5,377 nt of DNA, taken from Armatimonadota bacterium. Its GTDB lineage: Bacteria > Armatimonadota > Fimbriimonadia > Fimbriimonadales > Fimbriimonadaceae. The stretch lies in contig JAEVZK010000138.1 of NCBI GenBank assembly GCA_023392285.1, positions 1 through 5,377 of the forward strand, written 5' to 3'. The translations under genes were made by a program, and so were the position numbers. Positions within the stretch are counted from its first letter, which is position 1. Every line of letters begins with the position of its first letter. The notes beneath the pieces were generated by a model. That model was not told the origin of the DNA. It searched no databases and saw nothing but the letters and a program-made list of their open reading frames with translations. Below, one piece after another: positions 1 through 5,250 of this stretch.

Positions 1-933
1 GAGCAGGCCAAAGCCGCCGGACTTCACATCACGCGCGTTGTGCCCTCTGCCATTGGAGCAGCGTTCCTTGCCCGGAAGCTCGGGCAACCAGATGCTGCCG
101 TCGTGCATCGTACAGCGGAAGGATTGGCAATCGATCTCGTACGAGGCGGTGAACTTCGGTACAGCCGAATTGCCCCGTTGCCCAATTCTTCCCTCGGAAT
201 CGAGGCCGAGATCAGCCGAACGTTCGCCGCCGCCGTCCTGCCCTGCTCACCAACGATCGCAGCTGGAGGTTTGGCTTTAGCCGAGGCAGAGAGTGCCACC
301 GACCATTGGGGATTGGAGAATTTGCTCGATCCGGCGATCGACATCAATATCCAAACGCCGGCGCAGAAGCTAGCCATTGGCATCGCGGAAAGTCGACGGC
401 GCATTCGGCTATCGCTCTTGATCTTCCTTGCTTCCCTACTTGTTTTTACGTTCGCCTATTTTCGTTGGTCGGATGCCAAAGCACAGGTTGATAAATCCAC
501 CGCAGCTTGGACGCGCATCTTATCCAAATCGAGAAGGATCCGCGATGAAAATTCGCGGACGAATGCAGAGCTTACTGACCTAAACCGGAAACTCAGTCGA
601 GGATTCGCGCCTGCGCAAGGGCTTGGAGACATCATTTTCGTTGTTAGTAATTCCACTCCGTCCGGTCTGTGGCTTACGGGAGTGTCGGTCGAGAAGGGCA
701 AAGCCATTACGATCCGAGGCACAGCGAAAGATAGTCACCTGATCTCTCAGTATCAGACCGCCCTTGTCGCCGATCCCCGACTTCGAGACGTGCAACTCGT
801 TTTCGCCAACAATTCGAAGATTCAGGATACGCCCGTCGTGCAGTTCTCCATGTCAGCCTTTCCCGTGGGCAATCTGCCTCTCGTCGATCCGAATGACACG
901 AAGAAGGCAGCCTCCAAGGTGGTGAAGAAATGA
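1..933 (+). CDS. pilN: PilM/GspL-like actin-fold tail fused to PilN-like protein (5' partial)
   Basis: The reading frame is open from base 1 with no stop, so the true start lies upstream; the GTG at 40 is internal to a conserved segment and unlikely to be the start. Of 310 visible residues, about 1-105 resemble the end of a PilM/GspL ASKHA (actin-like) domain: an 'AGLHITRV' strand-turn, then 'RGGELRYSR', then 'AAGGLALAE'. A short linker (IDINIQTP) sits where PilN has its INLLP PilM-binding motif. One membrane helix follows (about 134-154), preceded by Arg residues (cytoplasm-in), then a charged helical region (157-200) and a PilN-type alpha/beta periplasmic domain (about 210-288; 'PSGLWLTGVSVEKG', 'ITIRGTAKD'). 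In T4P, PilM and PilN are normally separate; GspL has this fused layout. The role, inferred from the families, is inner-membrane platform subunit pairing with the next gene product. Its stop overlaps that gene's start (ATGA). A PilN domain is likely; the PilM half is judged from only about 100 residues. Confidence 0.8.
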   Translation, partial: EQAKAAGLHITRVVPSAIGAAFLARKLGQPDAAVVHRTAEGLAIDLVRGGELRYSRIAPLPNSSLGIEAEISRTFAAAVLPCSPTIAAGGLALAEAESATDHWGLENLLDPAIDINIQTPAQKLAIGIAESRRRIRLSLLIFLASLLVFTFAYFRWSDAKAQVDKSTAAWTRILSKSRRIRDENSRTNAELTDLNRKLSRGFAPAQGLGDIIFVVSNSTPSGLWLTGVSVEKGKAITIRGTAKDSHLISQYQTALVADPRLRDVQLVFANNSKIQDTPVVQFSMSAFPVGNLPLVDPNDTKKAASKVVKK

Positions 934-1490
934 TCAGCTTCCGAACCAAAGATGATCAAATCGCGGCCGGGTTCATGATCCTCGGAATCGTTCTTCTCGC
1001 CGCATCCCTGGTTTGGATGCTCCTGCCTTTGCCGTCCGTCGCAGGACTCGCGAACGGTAAGGCGAGATCCAAGCAGACGTTGGAGGAGCAGATCAAGCAA
1101 ACGAAGGCGGCGAACAAGGAGTTATCGAGCCAGGTTGACCCTCTCCTCTGGACAGGATCCCCGGAAGACATCGGGCCGAAAGCATTATCTTCAGTGACGA
1201 CACTAGCAATGAATCGTCATTTAAAGGTCTCAGCGTTTCGTCCCCAGAAGCGCATCGATATGAATGGATTGCTTCAAGTGCCCTTCTCCGCTTCGATTAC
1301 GGGAGGATTCGCAGATGCCGCCAATTTCGTCAAAGATCTCCAAAATCCAAAGTATCGTCTCGCCGTAAGTCTGGTGCAGCTCACCGCAACCGATGGCTCC
1401 TCAGACGCGGTTACTGGAACAGTAAACGTAGTGGCGTATATAAAGGTAGATCCAACATTGAACTCAACAGGAAAGACCATTGCTAAATAG
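930..1490 (+). CDS. pilO: PilO/GspM-like inner-membrane alignment subunit
   Basis: This 186-residue protein has the PilO layout: short charged cytoplasmic N-terminus (1-10), one membrane helix (about 11-33), an amphipathic coiled-coil stretch rich in Lys/Glu/Gln (about 43-70), and a ferredoxin-like periplasmic domain (about 83-173). The segment 'PFSASITGGFADAANFVKDLQN' region (about 118-139) matches the typical PilO strand-helix in which a 'G.y..l..Fl..L' pattern occurs. PilO heterodimerises with PilN in the periplasm and sets the spacing of the T4P inner-membrane complex. The ATG overlaps the preceding stop by 4 bases and has an AAGGTGGTG stretch at 916-924 as ribosome site, so translation is probably coupled to pilN. 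Length fits PilO (about 180-210). GspM is the type II secretion equivalent and cannot be excluded on sequence alone. Confidence 0.82.
   Translation: MISFRTKDDQIAAGFMILGIVLLAASLVWMLLPLPSVAGLANGKARSKQTLEEQIKQTKAANKELSSQVDPLLWTGSPEDIGPKALSSVTTLAMNRHLKVSAFRPQKRIDMNGLLQVPFSASITGGFADAANFVKDLQNPKYRLAVSLVQLTATDGSSDAVTGTVNVVAYIKVDPTLNSTGKTIAK
1469..1475 (+). promoter_or_regulatory. Ribosome binding site for the TTG start at 1480
   Basis: AGGAAAG lies 4 bases before TTG at 1480 (AGGA core with 7-base spacing). An in-frame TGA at 1459-1461 blocks any earlier start, and no ATG or GTG lies between it and 1480. This site therefore decides the unusual TTG start. Confidence 0.7.
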
Positions 1491-2163
1491 CTTCAATCGA
1501 CTCAGCAAGCCCGTGCAGTACCTCGTGATAGGTGCGCTGATCCTTGTCGCCTATTTCGCAATCAGCTCCGCATTCCCCGGAGATGCTGCCATAGCTTCGA
1601 AAAAGCCGACTCACAAGAAGGTCACCAGTTCCAAAAAGGACAACTACACCGAAGAAGACTACAGCGCGAAGTTTGCGCCAATTAATGTAGCGCTTAAGAA
1701 TTCCTTTAAGCCTCTGGTCGCAAAGGCAGGTCCAGGAGACTTGGCAGGAGCCGCTCCGCTCGCGCTGAATGCGATTCCTAACGCCTTCGTGGGCGAGGCG
1801 AACTGGACATACACCGGAACCGTGGTCATCGACGGAGTCGAACAAGTGCTCTTCGAGAATCGAAGCAGCGGCGACAACGTCTTTCTGCGCAATGGCCAAC
1901 GATGGAAGGGCGTATCCGTTTCCAACATCACCCAAGACAGCGTCACGCTGTCCGCGCCCTCGGGGCAAACGGTGGTGCTGCATCTGCTGACTGAAGACGA
2001 TACGATCGGTCCCGGAACACCGCCCATTGCCCAGAGCGCCCCCGTAGGGCCGGTCACCGTAAACCCTCGTTCGATGCGAGGCAACATAGGATTTAACAAC
2101 TTAGAGATTCGGCCCGAGAGCCCATCTCGCAACGCAGAAAATGGAGATCAGAATGCGGATTAA
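1480..2163 (+). CDS. Membrane-anchored PilP/GspC-like secretin-linking protein
   Basis: This is a 227-residue protein starting at TTG, overlapping pilO by 11 bases. Visible order: short cytoplasmic N-terminus (1-11), one uncleaved membrane helix (about 12-31), a Lys-rich flexible stretch (about 40-54), a short conserved-looking segment 'FAPINVALKNSFKPLV' (65-80), and a compact all-beta domain (about 106-170). The beta domain has the 'YTGTVVIDG...VLFEN...G..V..G...KGVSVSNI..DSVTL' pattern of PilP and of the GspC homology region. A Pro/Asn-rich tail (171-227) follows. PilP/GspC beta domains bind the secretin N0 domain and join inner and outer membrane parts. There is no cysteine, so it is not a lipoprotein like typical PilP; its topology is that of GspC. 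It lies between pilO and the secretin gene exactly where pilP sits. The beta-domain match is by eye; the position strengthens it. Confidence 0.72.
   Translation: MLNSFNRLSKPVQYLVIGALILVAYFAISSAFPGDAAIASKKPTHKKVTSSKKDNYTEEDYSAKFAPINVALKNSFKPLVAKAGPGDLAGAAPLALNAIPNAFVGEANWTYTGTVVIDGVEQVLFENRSSGDNVFLRNGQRWKGVSVSNITQDSVTLSAPSGQTVVLHLLTEDDTIGPGTPPIAQSAPVGPVTVNPRSMRGNIGFNNLEIRPESPSRNAENGDQNAD
2143..2147 (+). promoter_or_regulatory. Ribosome binding site favouring secretin start at 2153
   Basis: GGAGA at 2143-2147 lies 5-6 bases before ATG 2153 and overlaps the alternative ATG at 2141. The 2141 start has only a weak, A-rich upstream sequence without a Shine-Dalgarno match. The 2153 start also gives a cleaner signal peptide (Met-Arg-Ile-Lys). 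Confidence 0.6.
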
Positions 2164-4546
2164 AACACTCATCGCAGCATTGACGCTGCTCCCAGTCATG
2201 AGCTTTGGTCAGTTTGATTTTGGCGGTGGCCAAACCAACAACAAACCGTGGACCGAATTCAAGCTCAACCCAAAGACTCGGGTGAGTCTCAACTTCCCGA
2301 ACGCCAGCGTCGATGCCATCATCTCGCTGCTCAGCAAGACGAGCGGGATCACCATCGTTAAGGATCCATCGCTGACCGGGAACCTGCGCATGGTTAGCGC
2401 CAAGCCCGTCACCCTTGCGGATGCGTTCCAGATTCTGTCTTCGACTCTCTCCCTCAAAAATTTCGAATTGAGAAAGGAGGGCAACCTCCTCGTCATCAAG
2501 GCGAAGCAGCAAAATAATGGTCGCGGTCGAGATACACCTCCGATCGATTTCAGCCAAATGCCGCAGCGGAGCGAATCGGAGTTGAAGGTCTACTACATCA
2601 ACTATGCGAACGCTAGCCAGGTCGCACGCGTGATCAATGACGTGTTTGCGAGTTCGTCGACGCCGCAGATCAACTTCGGCAACTTCGGGGGAGGCGGAGG
2701 ACGCGGTGGCGGTGGTGGCAATCAGCGTCAGCGGTTCAACCCCGCAGCTCTCTTTGGTCAGCAGCCAACAGTGAAGGCCTCGAGTGACGACTTCAGCAAC
2801 TCCGTCATCGTCAACGCTCCTTCAAACCTGCAAAACCAGGTCGCCGATCTCATTGGGAAGCTCGACAAGCAGACTGATCAACCGCAACAAGCGAAGGTTT
2901 ATAAGCTCGAGTTTGCAGATGCGACCGATCTCGCGCCAACCGTTCAGAACGTCCTGACTTCCAACGCGCCAAAAGGCAAAGGGGGCATTTCCGCTCAGAA
3001 CGTCCCGATCGAACAGCGATTCCAGCAGGCATTCCGATTTGGGTCGTCCTCCGCAGCGTTCGGCACGGTCGTCGCCGATGAGCGGACGAACTCCTTAATC
3101 GTTACCGCTACAGAGGAGAATCAGCAACTCGTATCGAAGGTGATTGCCGAACTGGACACGGAGGTCAAGGTCGAGAACACGACCTTTGTGTTCCCGCTCA
3201 ATAACGCCCGAGCCGAAGATATTGCTTCCCTTCTGCAGCAGGCGTTCGGGACCCGCACCGGCCTTACTGGTGGCGGTGGACGCGTCAACAACAACCGGAA
3301 CACCGGTTCAAACCGTAATTTTTCAAACAACAATAACCGAAACAACCGGAACAACAACGGCCGAAATGGAGGCGGACTTCAAGGGAATGTCACCCAAGAC
3401 GGCAGCGCCATGACGCTCGCGCTGCAGGATCCGAATGCAGACAGCGGAGAATTGGAAACCAACGTGGCAGTCGCTCAAGGCGGCGGCTTCGGTCAGATCT
3501 TTGGTCAAAGACGAGGCGGAGGTGGCGGATCTAATTCGGGCAGCTCGACCCAGGCTCGCGATGCTTCGGGGAGGCTCGTAAACATCAGAGATCTCCAGAA
3601 TCAGATTACGGTCATTCCTGACCCAAATACGAACAGCTTGATCATCGTGACCAATCCAGAGAATATCCAGCTCATCCAGTCGATTCTGGATCAGCTCGAT
3701 AAAATTCCAGAGCAAGTCATGATCGAGACAATGATCATCGAGGCCTCTCTCGATTCCAGCAGCCAGTTCGGAGTGGAATGGAAGTACGCCCAGAGCAAAG
3801 CTTTCGGAAACCCCGCTGCAACTGGCACGGTAGACAACAACTTTGGATTGGGCAATTCAACTACGCCACCTCAAGGCTTCAGGTACTCACTCACTGGTGG
3901 AGATCTTCAGGTGTTTCTCAATGCCCTAAAGTCGGATACCAAGTTCCAAGTGCTTTCCACTCCGCGGATCTTCACCTCAAATAATGAACAGGCGGAAATT
4001 AACATCAGCCAAAGCGTTCCCTACGTGGTGAGCTCGAGAGAGGATGCAAACGGAAACCTTTCCTACCAGTACACGTTCACCGACGTAGGCATCGTGCTCA
4101 ACGTCACGCCACACATTTCGGCGAACGGTACCGTCACCCTCGAAGTGGATCAAACTGCGAACGACCTTCAGGGTTACACCGACTTCAATGCCCCCATCAT
4201 TAATCGCCGTGAGGCAAATACGGTTGTAAGCGTACAAGACGGCCAAAGCATCATCTTGGGCGGAATCATTCGAAATCAGGTGACCAGCACCGTGAAGAAG
4301 ATTCCGCTGCTAGGCGATATTCCCCTGCTTGGCCAGCTGTTCAGATCGACCTCGAAAGGTAATAATAGAACCGAGCTGATGGTGTTCCTCACTCCGCACA
4401 TCGTCCACAATCCAGAGGACGCGCAGGGACTAAGAAGAGACACCGAACGAAAGCTCACCCCGAATTCCCAAAAGGAAATTGAAAAGACAAGAACTCTGCC
4501 TCCGCCCGTGAAAACGGACAACAAGGAAAAGAGTGGTGGCCACTAA
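2153..4546 (+). CDS. pilQ: Outer-membrane secretin (PilQ/GspD family), four N domains
   Basis: This 797-residue secretin (801 if ATG 2141 is used) forms the outer-membrane channel for the pilus or pseudopilus. Signal peptide 1-19, cleavage likely after SFG. N0/STN domain about 42-118 ('NASVDAIISLLSKTSGITIV'). N1 about 144-238, with a Gly-rich loop at 178-189. N2 about 247-336 ('VVADERTNSLIVTATEEN'). N3 about 343-518, split by a Gly/Asn-rich insert at about 368-480, then 'VIPDPNTNSLIIVTNPEN'. Secretin pore domain about 521-752 with the hallmarks LSTPRI (601-606), VPY (622-624), LGGII (702-706) and IPLLGDIPLLGQLF (717-730), ending in 'ELMVFLTPHIV'. A charged 45-residue tail follows. No AMIN peptidoglycan-binding domain precedes N0, unlike many PilQ proteins; N0-N3 is GspD-like. 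The start overlaps the preceding gene by 11 bases. Secretin identity is certain; PilQ versus GspD naming rests on the pilN-O-P context. Confidence 0.95.
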   Translation: MRIKTLIAALTLLPVMSFGQFDFGGGQTNNKPWTEFKLNPKTRVSLNFPNASVDAIISLLSKTSGITIVKDPSLTGNLRMVSAKPVTLADAFQILSSTLSLKNFELRKEGNLLVIKAKQQNNGRGRDTPPIDFSQMPQRSESELKVYYINYANASQVARVINDVFASSSTPQINFGNFGGGGGRGGGGGNQRQRFNPAALFGQQPTVKASSDDFSNSVIVNAPSNLQNQVADLIGKLDKQTDQPQQAKVYKLEFADATDLAPTVQNVLTSNAPKGKGGISAQNVPIEQRFQQAFRFGSSSAAFGTVVADERTNSLIVTATEENQQLVSKVIAELDTEVKVENTTFVFPLNNARAEDIASLLQQAFGTRTGLTGGGGRVNNNRNTGSNRNFSNNNNRNNRNNNGRNGGGLQGNVTQDGSAMTLALQDPNADSGELETNVAVAQGGGFGQIFGQRRGGGGGSNSGSSTQARDASGRLVNIRDLQNQITVIPDPNTNSLIIVTNPENIQLIQSILDQLDKIPEQVMIETMIIEASLDSSSQFGVEWKYAQSKAFGNPAATGTVDNNFGLGNSTTPPQGFRYSLTGGDLQVFLNALKSDTKFQVLSTPRIFTSNNEQAEINISQSVPYVVSSREDANGNLSYQYTFTDVGIVLNVTPHISANGTVTLEVDQTANDLQGYTDFNAPIINRREANTVVSVQDGQSIILGGIIRNQVTSTVKKIPLLGDIPLLGQLFRSTSKGNNRTELMVFLTPHIVHNPEDAQGLRRDTERKLTPNSQKEIEKTRTLPPPVKTDNKEKSGGH
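2684..2719 (+). repeat. Gly-rich loop in secretin N1
   Basis: Twelve codons, mostly GGN with one Arg, lie between the first and second halves of the N1 domain. They encode a flexible loop and show the same compositional habit as the larger N3 insert. Confidence 0.6.
3254..3580 (+). repeat. Low-complexity Gly/Asn-rich insert in secretin N3
   Basis: About 109 codons split the N3 domain. The first part (3281-3373) encodes almost only Asn, Arg, Gly and Ser through repeated AAC/AAT and CGG/CGA codons. It contains a 13-base direct repeat (AACAACCGGAACA at 3290-3302 and 3341-3353, 51 bases apart, in frame). A second part (about 3479-3550) is Gly/Ser-rich with a five-Gly run. In between lies a less repetitive acidic stretch ('LALQDPNADSGELET'). 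Short Gly/Ser/Asn loops in N3 are known in GspD; this one is long. Confidence 0.75.
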
Positions 4547-5197
4547 ATGAAATCATTGAAATTACTTCTCATTGTTTGCCTTGCTGCAACCGTAGCAAGC
4601 TTCTCTTTCGCCCAAGGTCGGCGCGGCATGTTCAGAGGAAGCGATCCGTCTGGTGTGATGCTGCTTCAACGAGCTGACGTTCAAAAGGATTTAGCCCTGA
4701 CGGATGAGCAGAAGGGCAAGCTGCAGACCGCACGCGAGGAGATGATGTCCGAAGCCCGCGAAATGTTCCAAAACGGAGGAGGCAGCGGCGATCAGGAAGC
4801 TATGCGTGCAAACTTCCAAAAGCTGCAGGACAGCATGAAGAAGAAGGTCGATGCGATCCTCACCAAGGAGCAGACGGCACGACTGAAGCAGATCAACATC
4901 CAGATTTCCGGCAACTCCATCATTTTGCAGGCTGATATCCAGAAGGAACTCGACTTGACAGATGCGCAGAAGGCGAAAATCAAAGATTTGCAGACGAAGC
5001 AGCAAGAGGCCATGCAGTCTCTCCGCGAAAAGGCTCAAAACGGAGAAATCGAGCGAGAGGAGATGACCGAGATTATGGCCAAAAACCAGAAGGCGATGGA
5101 TACCGAACTCGGCAAAGTTCTTACCGACGCTAATAAAGCAAAGCTAAAGGAGATGTCGGGTAAGGAGTTCAAAGCTGACGAGGACAAGGGAAACTAA
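4547..5197 (+). CDS. Secreted Spy/CpxP-like LTxxQ-repeat protein
   Basis: This 216-residue protein has a Sec signal peptide (1-22, cleavage likely at SFA/Q). The Cys at 11 is inside the hydrophobic core and not in a lipobox. The mature part is nearly all charged helix, rich in Gln, Lys, Glu and Met. LTxxQ-type motifs occur at 51 (LTDEQ), 105 (LTKEQ), 137 (LTDAQ) and a weaker LTDAN at 192, each followed by a Lys-rich helix, as in Spy/CpxP periplasmic chaperones. Spacing of about 86-87 residues between motifs 1 and 3 and between 2 and 4 shows two tandem units. Spy proteins hold unfolded periplasmic clients; CpxP also restrains a sensor kinase. The ATG directly follows the secretin stop (TAAATG) with only a weak GTGGTGG upstream, so translation is probably coupled to the secretin. 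Family assignment is fairly firm; a role in secretin or pilin assembly is inference from position. Confidence 0.8.
   Translation: MKSLKLLLIVCLAATVASFSFAQGRRGMFRGSDPSGVMLLQRADVQKDLALTDEQKGKLQTAREEMMSEAREMFQNGGGSGDQEAMRANFQKLQDSMKKKVDAILTKEQTARLKQINIQISGNSIILQADIQKELDLTDAQKAKIKDLQTKQQEAMQSLREKAQNGEIEREEMTEIMAKNQKAMDTELGKVLTDANKAKLKEMSGKEFKADEDKGN
4658..5146 (+). repeat. Internal tandem duplication of the LTxxQ unit
   Basis: Residues 38-112 and 125-200 of the Spy-like protein align: 'LLQRADVQKDLALTDEQKGKL' region against 'ILQADIQKELDLTDAQKAKI', and later 'AILTKEQTARLKQI' against 'KVLTDANKAKLKEM'. The DNA has diverged clearly, so the duplication is old. The second unit's last motif has lost its Gln (LTDAN). 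Confidence 0.7.
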
Positions 5198-5214
5198 GAC
5201 TCAAAAATCAGTCG

Positions 5215-5250
5215 AGGAAGACGGACTAGATAGGTGAGGCACGTCTTCCT
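5215..5250. terminator. Stem-loop in convergent spacer, possible bidirectional terminator
   Basis: A perfect 9-base inverted repeat (AGGAAGACG at 5215-5223, CGTCTTCCT at 5242-5250) encloses an 18-base loop, 17 bases after the plus-strand operon's last stop. On the minus strand the stem is followed within about 8 bases by TTTTT (complement of 5203-5207), which suits termination of the rsmE transcript. On the plus strand no T-run follows. The right arm overlaps the rsmE stop codon by two bases. The long loop makes it a weak intrinsic terminator. Confidence 0.45.

Noticed and set aside
40..42. GTG as the start of the first gene
   Set aside because: The frame is open to base 1 and the residues before the GTG (AGLHITRV) fit the PilM/GspL fold, so the gene most likely continues upstream of the window.
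24..404. 126-codon minus-strand frame at the window start with an apparently hydrophobic N-terminus
   Set aside because: It is antisense to the PilM/PilN-like frame, which has clear family resemblance; composition of the shadow is Ser/Arg/Ala-rich as expected for reversed coding sequence.
1483..1983. 166-codon open frame on the minus strand opposite the PilP-like gene
   Set aside because: It lies wholly antisense to a well-supported gene, has no recognisable domain and no fitting ribosome site or operon context; long antisense frames are common at this base composition.
1659..2132. 157-codon minus-strand open frame, second antisense candidate
   Set aside because: It overlaps both the PilP-like gene and another antisense frame; no signal peptide, motif or start context supports it.
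2093..2557. 154-codon minus-strand open frame opposite the secretin start
   Set aside because: It is a shadow of the secretin N0 coding region and resembles no known protein.
3281..3373. AAC/CGG-rich repeats as a CRISPR-like or other non-coding array
   Set aside because: The repeats are irregular, in frame and inside a secretin whose domains continue on both sides; they are a low-complexity protein segment.
4577..4579. Cys in the Spy-like signal peptide as a lipobox
   Set aside because: The residue before the Cys is Val, and the hydrophobic core continues after it to a good signal peptidase I site (SFA/Q), so lipidation is unlikely.
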